NCBI RefSeq assembly: GCF_037975245.1
Contig: NC_092563.1
Location: forward strand, 10,567,001 to 10,631,000
Direction of reading: 5' to 3'
Origin: Apostichopus japonicus
Taxonomy: Eukaryota > Echinodermata > Holothuroidea > Aspidochirotida > Stichopodidae
Length of the DNA: 64,000 nt
Part shown: one piece after another, positions 11,152-23,200 of the stretch
Layout of the letters: every line of letters begins with the position of its first letter
Position numbering within the stretch: the first letter of the stretch is position 1
Program-made: the position numbers and the translations under genes
Notes under the pieces: generated by a model
What the model saw: the letters and a program-made list of their open reading frames with translations, nothing else
Databases searched by the model: none
What the model was told of the DNA's origin: nothing

Positions 11152-11256
11152 TCAGGAAACTTGAGCCTCCTTGTACTTGATAAAACGAAGCAGGTTGGTG
11201 CGTGCATTCAGAACGATAGGTAGATGTTCACTAAGACTAACTTTGGATTGCTTCAG
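11152..11256 (-). CDS. HEATR3: HEATR3 exon 17 (stop)
   Basis: Residues 622-655, containing NARTNLLRFIKYKEAQ against human NVKMNLRRFIAYQETV, then TGA at 11152-11154. The acceptor is TTTCAG|CTGAAG. Confidence 0.92.
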   Translation of the reverse strand: MKQSKVSLSEHLPIVLNARTNLLRFIKYKEAQVS

Positions 11257-14200
11257 CTGAAAGATAAGATACAAAGGTATAAGTATAAGCCTGATGAAGG
11301 CTTTTATCAGTTCACTTAAATCAGAATTGTGAAATGTTGATATTAAGAGACCGATTCTAAGACGATCCAGTATTAGGTCTTGAGACATTCTTACTCCAAT
11401 GAATGATCAGAGTACAAACAGGGGAATGATCAAAACTTCGCTATCACTACACAGGGGAAGTAACGCTGGAAGAAGTTGTTGTTAGACAATATACTTTGTA
11501 CACCACAGATGCAAGAATGTCTCCAGACAATGGGTAAGGGACTATTAGCCAATCAAATGACGAGAAATTTGTAAAGCATCAGTGACTATGTTTACCTTGA
11601 TCATCTCTCTTATGGAACTAACTCTGTACCGTGCATGGATAATTGTTTCCATATCAAGCAAATTCGATCATCGTGGGATTGGAAGAAATTTTGGATCTTT
11701 TGAATATTTTTAAAACAAAGATGTTAATTCAAAATGTGTTGGTTAAGTTTTGTATATGACTAGTTGTGAGTGTGTACTTTGGGTTTGTTTACCTTCGCAA
11801 AATGTGCAATTCTTTTGCGGGGAGAAATGTGCTACACAAATTTGGTTAATTGCTAATTATGTGTAGCATTTTTTGCTACAAGGCACTCAATCGAATGCTA
11901 TTGTTAAGTAATTATGTTGTAAGTCTTCGTATTTTGACAACATTTGGACTCAAAAGTTCTGTCACAAGCACTAAAGGAGTTAGAACACTAATAAATGAAT
12001 ACATTTATAACAGTATTGCAAGCATACAAGCAACACTGCTGTCATCAAATGACTCTTTCATATGTCATGTGTTTGGGTTTTTATGTGTGGGTATCACATG
12101 CTGTAATATAACATCACAGTACCTAGTCTGAGATGACATCAGGGCAGACATTACTTCCAAAGTTTACTTGTTGATTTATCTTTGGGATGTGATACATTTG
12201 GAATGCATGCTTAGCTGTCTATGTTCTCTGCATGTAGAATTCCATCAAAATCGTTTATTAAATATTTTATAGAAAAACAAAACAATCTAAAGCTCAATTG
12301 ACATAATGAAATCATTCACTATGCTGTGAACAACATTGACATGTTCCATACATATATACACATGATTATGAACACTGATTCTTTCGTGTTCATCCAACAC
12401 AAACAAACAATTAATCAATCAGTAGGCAAACAACAGTTATCTTGAGTATGTTTACTAACATTATGTATGTGTTCACCTCCATTTGTTTTCAGCCATAGAC
12501 AATTAATCTTTTCTTATAAACCATCAAGGCTGTCATTTTGCTATACATTTATTGTCATATTTATGCTTCATAGACTTATATTTTGTTATGTATTTACATA
12601 GTTGAAGAGATACTTGCTTCTCCTTTGACTGTGATTCTGCATCATGAGTCGAATAAACAGTTAAAAACACATTCACATATCTCTGTTCTTCAATGAATGC
12701 AGTCTGTGACAAAATTTACTGTGCAAAATATCACTTTCTGCTAAACACAATTATATAATCATTGCCTACCTTTGCCTTAAGTTTTGGTGCAATGACCTTT
12801 AGCTTGGCCACCAGTTCAAGCCTGTCTGCAACAACATCAGCCATTTGGCCATCACCAAATGTGTCAAAAATAGCATCTAATGCTTCAGCTACTACCCACA
12901 GCGAGGGATCCCTTGTAGCCACCTCTACTAATCTCTCTCCAACTGCCTGGAATAAAACCAAAGAAATTTTGAAAAAGAAAGTGGTATGACAATAATACTC
13001 AACACCAATCAAATCATAAGGAATTAAAATATTTGTGCTGGCCAGAGTGGCTACCTTGTGGAGCATACTTTATTTTTGTCAGCATGGAGTGGTATTAGCT
13101 CAGAGCAGAGCTACACAACAATTACCTGACTAGTGTTTGGCTGTTTATACCAGAGTGGTGACCCTTTATCATTACATCCTCCATGATAATATCGCCTCTT
13201 TTCCTCTGCGATATGATCATTTATGAACATAAATTTGAACCGTTCTTTTTAAGTGGAAAAGCAGCAGAATGATTGTTACTGTGTCAACTGAAGATAATTT
13301 ATAAGCAATGTGCCTACAAAGCTTTAATGATGAAACTATATATCACCAAGATTTTGGTAATGCATTTTTAAAACACTAATAGCAGGTGAACAGAACAGTC
13401 AGATTTAAACCATGTCTAACTTCATAAAACTTTCTCCATTCTCAAGATGATCCTGGCATGCAAGGAACAAACTCTGTCTTTTTTTAATGGATACTGTCAC
13501 TTTGTAGTTTGAAGCTTACCTGGAGTACTTGCTCAGAGCCTTGTTGAGTGGCCAATAGGTTTCCCACACTCCCCAAGATGCCAACTGTGTTGACCTTAAT
13601 GCCATCAGAATTTGAACCTTGAGCAAAGCTACTAAGACGAACAAGTTGGGTTTCAGACAGATCCTGATATGAAAGAAAGTAAACTTGAAATTCAGTCCGG
13701 GCAGAGGGTATATTACAGAACGATGAATGCATCATAACTAGTTGTATTTTCCTGTTGGCCATGCATACAATTGGGACATATTTACAGGTGTAAATCCCAA
13801 CATAAGAACTGTAGCAATGAAGACTGGCTGTCATCAAATTGCATTTCCAATGAAAACAAAAAATGGGCCTATTTCTTGGATACTGGAACCAAGCAATGTG
13901 TCATACTCATAAACTTTGATTTGTCTGGTTTTGTGAATGCTATTGGCTAACAGAGTTTATCAGTGGTATCCATGACTACATGAGTACCATTATTAATTAT
14001 GCAAACGATGCACAATCATAACAAGTACAATACAGCAGGTATAAAACACACACTATCATTGATAAATGTTCACAACAGACACTGCAGTGAACATGTTGTG
14101 TGGTTTACTGTGCAATGTATATGTGCTAGCAAATTATATGGATATGCCCATAAAACAAGGAATATATGCTGATGATTGTTGGGCAAAACTTATCATAATT

Positions 14201-17200
14201 GACTGGAAGACATGATATATATATAAAGTTTCATTTAAAGTTCTTTCCCACTTGTCCAACCTGGTGTCCAAGAAGATGTTTTGTTGTGGCTACTACAGGG
14301 TGCATTGTTACCTTTTGAATCTTAACTATGAAGTAGGATAAAGTTACCTTTGGAGAGATCTTTTCTAGGGCCATCTTCTGAAATACTGCTCTGACAGCTG
14401 AGGTAAGACTTTCAATCAGCTCTTCTCCTTTTGGAGCTACAATAGTCAAAATAAAATAAGCCACTAGCTAAATGATGACCATTTGTGGTTTACTAATAGC
14501 AGTAAAGAAGAGAACATTTAACATCATCATATACAAAGTCCATACAAAACATGCACTTGCAATGTTGTTGTGTTTACTATTCACACATGTATCAGAAATT
14601 GTACAGTGATAAGCCTGACGTCTCTAATGCCATCCATCATCATATAACAGTAACAATTCTGACAGGGACATATGACTTTTCCATTATTATCGGAGTTTCT
14701 TAAATTCATTTAACCATCTCCCCATATGAAGGTGTGAGGGGACATATTGCACAGAACTGACCACTTCAAAGGTAGTTAGGCTTAAAACCATTAAGGTACC
14801 AAGCCTATATCACATAACGTTTTTATCTGTCCCTATTCCTATGTCTCAAATAAGTACATTAATTCTCACTCCTGGTCCAAAAATCAACTATAAAAAGTAA
14901 ATCCAAATCATGGAAATGTCAGGTGGAATAATACCTATTAAACATGCAATATACAAAGGAATCACTGATGGTCTGTGTCAGGCAATGTCAAGAACCAGAA
15001 TGCAAAAATGCAATAATATATATAATATAATATTATAATGTTCTGAACCACTATTTTGATGTACAATTACACTATGCCATGATAAAAACAGGTCAGTCTA
15101 CTGTACGTGGCAATTCACACCTCCACTATAAACAACAGGATTCGTGTACTCAATGTGGCAAAATCCATAAACCAAATATGAGAAGTATTTCTACCATAAG
15201 ATATCATCATTAAAGGTTTCAGAGTTAAACCTCTGTTGAACTCAAATGACCTTTGACTTACACCAAAACAACTGAGTTCTTCTATTAAATTAAATTGCAT
15301 CCACATTCCAAGTACTTTGACTTCCACTGAAAACAACAGAGTTCTTTCACTCAATATAACACATCCACATGATAGGTATAAAAAGTGCCCATTCCTCCTA
15401 TATTGAGCTATCCTGTTTACAAGATCTGGTGACCTAGTGACATCAGATGACCTTTGACCTCCCAGAAAAACTACAGGGTTTTTCTCCTTAACATGACACA
15501 TCCACTTGCCAAGTATGAGAAGTACCCATGCTTCCTATCTTAAGATATAGTGTTTACAATGTTTTCATTATTTGACGTCTGGTGATCTCAGATGACCTTT
15601 CACCTCCATCAAAAACAAATGGGTTCTTCCTCTTAAAGGCATTGAAGACCTGCCCAAAACCGTGTGCAGCGCTCTGAAAAAGTTGCTTGCAAATGACGTT
15701 TTCTTCTTGTCGCTACAAACTGCAGAGAGTAATGAAACACTTTGACCTCTGGTGCCCCAATTGATCTTTGACCTGCATCAAAAACATCAAAGTTACCCTT
15801 CTTGAGATATTGTGTTTACAAGCTAGGTGTTACAAGCACACATACATACACCCTGCACACACGCAGGACTGCATAGGTTTCTCTTCTCATCAAAACCAGT
15901 AATGTTTACTAGCTTGATGGCAGATCGATAGGAGCATCATAAAATAATACTGGCAAATAAAACCTGGGGATAGATTTACCTGGTTCTCTCATCACTATGG
16001 CCATAAGTATTCCAAAGACCATTGTCAAGGCATCTGTCCCACCCAATGACTCTACATCAATTGCTGAAATGATGTTTTGGAGACAGATAAGTGCTCGGCT
16101 TTGCACTCTCAGCAATCTGTGGTTGAAATAAATACAGTTGTGATACTTCCAGAATTTCACATGTTTAAGTATGGATGAATGAACCCAAAACACTGGTGGA
16201 GGCTGTTCTGCATGATATGACCGTTTTTTCCAAGTTCAACCTTAATTCCAGTTAAATGTTGCCATAGAACCATGTCCCACAGTTGATTAAATAGTCATGT
16301 CATTTTACATTAAGTGATGGTGAGCAAAAGGCCAACAATAAGATATATGCACCACCTGCACTAAGCATATGACACCACTCAGTCAATTCTTCTTGACAAC
16401 TTTAAGAAAACATTTCTTTACAATAATCAGTCATTCCATTATAGGTTCCTTTGACGACCCCAACATGAAAAATTTAACTTTTACCAGAGAATGTCATAAG
16501 CTTAATTGGAAAGGCTAAGAAAATTAACTAATCTGCCTTTTCCCGGATGTCACTTTAAAACAACAACTATTTTTGATGGCACTCACCCTCTGAATAAAGG
16601 TTTCCCTTCTTTATGTCTCAAGAGATCTTGAAGTAGTGATTTGTCTGGATAATTTGTTTTCTCTAACACCTGAAGCAGGATGAAAATACATCATTCATCA
16701 ATACAAAGGCAGAAATTAAATGAAAGTCTCTTGGTAGACTTTCTTGATTTTCATTTGAAGCGATTATGAACACACTAAGGATATTTCTTGATTTTCATTT
16801 GAAGCTAATATGAACACACTAAGGATAACATGTAAGCTGCATTGACAAAGCAGTAGATTGCAGAAATCTGTGTCTCACATTCTCATTCACAAGTTTCATC
16901 TTCTGTAAGAAATTTGTATATTAATAAACAAAAGTATCAAAAAAGGACTACTAGAGCCAAATTTCTGTTTACCTTCTTGGGCATTTGATGATGAATCAGC
17001 AATCCATGAACTTCAGCTGATAAACACAGAGGGCTCTGATGGAACAATCAGAAAAATAGAAATTGATCCATTTGGTTAGCAGTTCATCAAATATATCAAG
17101 GTTCTAAGAGATGTGATGTTCCAGAAACGTTGTTATTACTTACACTTAGAAATAGATTTTAAGAATGAGTTCAGGACACTGGCGGATCCAGGGCCTTTGT

Positions 17201-20200
17201 TTGGGAGGGGCCAAAGTGGCATTAGAGTGATATGGGGGAGGGGTCTAAGGGGAGGGGGTGCCCCCCTCCCCTTTGGAAAATTTTCTATTGCTGAATGCCC
17301 TCAGATGCAATTTGGTGCGACAAAAGTGTACAATGGTGATGTTAATTTACTTCTAAAAAAAATGTTTCCCAGGTGTATTTTTCTAAAATATTTATAAAAC
17401 AAAGTTGGGATCATCTTTCTCAAGAAATTTTATTTCTCATAGGTTATAAATTTCTTACAACCAGCCTGTAACTGCAAGATGGTGTTAAACTGTAAATCCT
17501 CATGCTCATACATTTACATAGCTCCCAACTCTTGAGAAGGCAAATGCTGGTCCATGCCACGAATCGCCGTCCTGGGGGAGGGGTATAAGGGGAGGGGGTG
17601 TCCCCCTCCCCTTTTGAATTTTTTTGGAATCCTGGTGATGCCTACATGTAAAATGGTGGCACTTAGAAAGGCTTTTGTCACCCCAAATTTTCTGAGAAAT
17701 ATGCATTTTTTTGTGTGTAACATCAATAAATTGAATAGTAGGTGATAATTCATTCTTTCCCGTGGCATGAAAATGTTCGCTGCTCGCCCCAATGAAAAGA
17801 ATTATAGGCTAATTTGAGGTTTAAATGATGATGTAAAGGAGGTTTTATACTCTATTATGCTAAATGCTAAAGAAATGATGGTTGCTAAGTCAAAATTTGA
17901 TGCAAATTTTTTATCTATACTTGACAATTACAATGCAGTTTTTTCGGACGCTTGTGCGGGTCAGCGGGTTTGGGTGTTAGAATGCGGGTCTAATTCCCGC
18001 GAATTGCGGGTCAGTTGGGAGCTCTGCATTTAATTTTAAACCAGAAAACGAAAAGGTTTAGACTAGTCTACCACTGCTATTCCTCTCGATTTTTTTAATT
18101 TCCAATTATATGATTTAGCGGATGTTCGGAAACACTTTTTGGCTCACCTTTGGGGGGGCCATGGCCCCCCTTGGCCCCCCCTTGGATCCGCCAGTGGTTC
18201 AGGACCAGAACATTAGAAAGGGTTAATGTCTTTTACATATATATCAGTGGTGTATTAATACTAAATTGCAGGACAGACCAAATTAAATCTCTGATAGGGA
18301 TTTGCAGATTTAGATTATTCTTGAGCCAAATAATTCAAACATGCAGCACAAAATTCTTCCTCAATGGTAGGCAGTTACAAAGATTTGTTCTATCCAATTG
18401 AGCTCAAAATCAAGTCTGTCACCAGCCTCTGACCTTTAACCTGATTACATCATACATCACATGAATAATCCATCCCATGCCAAGCAAATACCAATCAAGT
18501 TGGAGGTCCTTCAGCCAAGAGGGTTGGGCCTTTGTGAAACACCTATCTGTCCCCTACTTTTCCCCTCATATATGAGATCATAAAAACATGATATGCTCTT
18601 GAAAGTGGGGAAGGAGAATAAATTCAACAGAGCTGTGTTAACAGGACTTATGTGCTCTCACCCTACTCTCACCCTGCTCTCACCCTACTCTCACCCTGCT
18701 CTCACCCTACTCTCACCCTGCTCTCACCCTACTCTCACCCTGCTCTCACCCTACTCTCACCCTGCTCTCACCCTACTCTCACCCTGCTCTCACCCTCTCT
18801 CACCCTACTATCACCCTCTCTCACCCTACTCTCACCCTCTCTCACCCTCTCTCACCCTACTCTCACCCTCTCTCACCCTACTCTCACCCTGCTCTCACCC
18901 TGCTCTCACCCTACTTGGGTTGGTTGCAAATGGTGTGATGATTTCCATCAGCCATCTGCTTTGATGAGGATGGGAAACATAATACTTGAAGAATAAAATA
19001 TTAAGATTTCAATATTCATGTTTGCCTTTACCATCAAAGGTGATTCATCATGTAGCATCTGATTATCAGCAAAATCGTCACTGCTACTACTGCTGGAGTC
19101 CAACTCTTCTAGTCCATCATCTAACACAAAAAGAAAATTAAATAAAACATCCAAGACTGATCAAAAGTGATTTTTTAAATACCTGAGTGAATTAAAAGAG
19201 ATTCCTTTTCTTTTATCTTTTCTATGTTACCACATATGAGATTTTACCAAGCCAGTCTTCCTGAAACGCTTCTTTCCGAGGTTTGAAATTTGACCTCAAC
19301 TGATAACAATGATCATTAATCACATACATGTCCATGCTGCCTCTCTTGAGACAGTTTAGTAACTACTCATGCCCCCCCCCCCCAAAAAAAAAAAAAAAAT
19401 TTCTGAGGTAATAAACTAATCAGAAAGTAGTGTATTCGGTATTGTTAAACTAGTGAAGAGTCCATCCTTAACAAAAACAAGGGAGAAACCAAGTCCAAGT
19501 GACAGTAAACACTGATTAATTTTACAAAAGACGATTCCAGAAGTAAAGTGGTTTTGGCAAATATCACCACTGTCCAAATCAAAGACTGTAATGAGTAAGG
19601 ATTAAGGACCACAAAAACTACAATTATCAACCATACTCATTCAAGACTACTGATGCTGTTAGACAGTATCTACCTTAAGATAATGTCTGGGTTTGTTTGC
19701 TTCTCATTTACATATTCTTACCCTCTGGGCAGCACATGTTGGAGATTATCTCAAGAGCTACCTGTTGAGCAGTTAAGATGGCCATGGCTTCCTTAATGGA
19801 TTCTTCAAGGTTAGATGACAGCTAAATAAGGAAAACCATTAAAACTCATCATGGTCATGTTCTCAAACAGGCTAAAATGTGATTCTATTCACAGAAAAGT
19901 TTCTAATACCTTATATCATTCCTGAAAGGTTTGTAATGTATGTACCACATTTTATTGTATGAGTTTATATGCAAGTATCATTTTGAAGAAACTTTATTGG
20001 GTGACACATTCCCCTAACTGTTTTACATTTCATTTTCAGACATTGCAAATACAAACAGACATATAACACATATGAACTATAACAAATATGAACAAACTTT
20101 TGCTGTACTTGAAAAATCTATTTCCTTCTTTTCAACATAAAACAGCAATCTTTTACCTGCTCAAATTGTTCCAAATAGTCAACAAAAGATATAACGGCCA

Positions 20201-23200
20201 GGAGCTCAATATCAAGACAATGAAGACACCTCAACATGATGAAACAACTACTGTCAGACTACAAAACTCTACTCCATAAAACTCAATATGTTTTAAGTCT
20301 TTGCAGCAACTGGCAAATCAAACAACGAAGTTTACCAAAGGCAATGACCACTGATGACCACTTTCTTTTACCAGAGAAAAAAGAAATGAAAAAGGAAAAA
20401 AGACACTATAACATACAAAAGGCGATAAGCACTGATCATTACACTCCAACTACACAAGGTTCCTCAAGAATACATGTGAGGACGACCCCACAAAACTAAC
20501 CTGTTTAAGCCGCATTTCACCTGTTGGTTCTTTCATTTCTGTCTTGTCATCATCTTCCATCTGTAAGAGATAAAGCCAATATGCTATCAACATGTGTAAA
20601 AAGTTGCAATCCCACACAAATTAGTGCCAGACAGCAAAGGCAATTACAAGTAACAAATATTCCAAGAAAGACTTATCTTAATTTATACCTCAAACTGAAA
20701 TGTGGAGCTTTGACTCATGAAACTTACTGAATTCATTAAAGAATGGAATTGTTCTCTCCATAGTTGATCCAACATTAATTACATAAAAAAACATATGACT
20801 TTGTAAGTTTCAGCAGAATTTTACAAGTAATTTTGTCATTGTTTTTCTTTTACAAACAATGACATTTCAATCATAATTTCTATACTATTGCAAAAGGAAC
20901 ATCTCTACTTGGTTGTTCTGTTTTCAAAGGGACGTGTTTATTCTCACACTTCTGCCCATGACCAAATGAAACGCTGGAAATGGGAGACTTACATTGCCTT
21001 GATTCTGTAGTTGAGGTAGAACTGCTCTGACTACTTCTAAACTGTCTATGGTTAATGTACCAGCAACAACTTTAACCACTGCTTGCAGAGTCTGGTTTTG
21101 TGTTGCAGCTGACAAAGAGTCCTTCATGTTATAAAACGTTCCTATAAACAGGAGGATGGAGACATGAAAAGGTTATAAATTAGCTGTGAAACTGATAAAG
21201 AATACACACAAAAAAAAAAGAAAAAAAAAAGATGTTTGTGAATATCACAAACATGAAATACAAATGTAAGCTTCAACCACAACAGCATCAAATGAATATG
21301 ATCCAAATACAATAATTAATAGCTTCGTTGTGTTGGTGAGATCTTACTAATTATATTTTACCCATTGAATTGTCACAATATATCTGACTTCTATGATTCA
21401 GTGTGTAGCCAATGTTCCCACTGTATCATACACAGTAAAGTTTCTTTCCTTATAAATTGTTACAAAAATCTTGCATTATTGTTTTTAACACAAGTTTCTG
21501 AGCAGCGTTTTACTTTTTCCAGACGATCTAATACTATAACAGAAGCTCAGACACTCATCAGAATGTTAGAGTGTAGCATGGCACTGTTGCAATACAGGGG
21601 TGCCAAACTTGATTGAAAGTCATGTAGTAACATCAAACAATGACATGATGTTGTCCCTGATGGAGTCGCTATATGTCGCAGTGGAAACTGTACATTAATG
21701 AGGTGTTATGATCAAACATATTCAGTTGTGTATACTATAAACATGAGAAGGCAACATGTGATCAGAGTATACGCAAGTTGCTTAACTGAAAACAGAACAC
21801 TGAGTGACTTCCAAGGTTGCATGATGATCATGTGATGGTACAAGGTACACAGGACAAGTACAGTAGTAACATTTAGTTTCCTTTCCTACTAGAGCATCAA
21901 TCCATACTTTCCACCTTAACTGGGAAGAAACGTCATTGACCTGACAATAACAAGTTCACCGTTTCTCAGATTCAGAAAATTAATCCAAACGAAAGCCTTA
22001 GCATCATAGTTAACTTCTAATAGCACTCGCTAGCTACACAAAGACCTTTCCCAGTTCACTGTTAACTTAGTCTGGTACAAAATACCTGCTACAATACATG
22101 ACTTGAGTGTTCCTAGAATTGGAGTCAGGTTGTTAAGGTAAACTATATACTACTACCCAACATACCTGCAGTGCGTACTTGGAGCTAAGGTAAACTATAT
22201 ACTACTACCCAACATACCTGCAGTGTGTACTTGGAGCTAAGGTAAACTATATACTACTACCCAACATACCTGCAGTGTGTACTTGGAGCTAAGGTAAACT
22301 ATATACTACTACCCAACATACCTGCAGTGTGTACTTGGAGCTAAGGTAAACTATATACTACTACCCAACATACCTGCAGTGTGTACTTGGAGCTAAGGTA
22401 AACTATATACTACTACCCAACATACCTGCAGTGTGTACTTGGAACTAAGGTAAACTATATACTACTACCCAACATACCTGCAGTGTGTACTTGGAGCTAA
22501 GGTAAACTATATACTACTACCCAACATACCTGCAGTGTGTACTTGGAGCTAAGGTAAACTATATACTACTACCTAACATACCTGCAGTGTGTACTTGGAG
22601 CTAAGGTAAACTATATACTACTACCTAACATACCTGCAGTGTGTACTTGGAGCTAAGGTAAACTATATACTACTACCCAACATACCTGCAGTGTGTACTT
22701 GGAACTAAGGTAAACTATATACTACTACCCAACATACCTGCAGTGTGTACTTGGAACTAAGGTAAACTATATACTACTACCCAACATACCTGCAGTGTGT
22801 AGTTGGAGCTAAGGTAAACTGTATACTACTACCTGACATACCTGCAGTGTGTACTTGAAGCTAAGGTAAACTATATACTACTACCTAACATACCTGCAGT
22901 GTGTACTTGGAGCTAAGGTAAACTATATACTACTTCCCAACATACCTGCGGTGTGTACTTGGAGCAGAGCATGCTGCATTGAATCACCAGGACTAAGGAG
23001 AGCCTCCTCCAAGATTGATGTTGATTCAGGTAATGAACAAATTTGGACCGCCTCTTTATTGTCTTCTGTTACAGTCTGTAGACACTGGGCTGTTGAATGA
23101 CAAGAATTGAGGACATTGTGAATAAGGTTGTGTTCAAATTCAACATAAGAAAACTTTTGCTCAAGAATGATTCCTTCAGTGACTTGTTTGTTCACATACT

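Noticed and set aside
17113-17792. Open frames of 60-94 codons as a possible transposase
   Set aside because: They are short, overlap on both strands and show none of the hAT transposase motifs; the element is non-autonomous.
18593-18996. Two long overlapping plus-strand open frames rich in L, S, P and H
   Set aside because: They are translations of the CTCACCCT minisatellite, open in several frames because of the short repeat period.
22136-22966. A regularly spaced repeat array that could be mistaken for CRISPR
   Set aside because: The units are head-to-tail copies with no unique spacers, they overlap a eukaryotic exon, and no cas gene is present.
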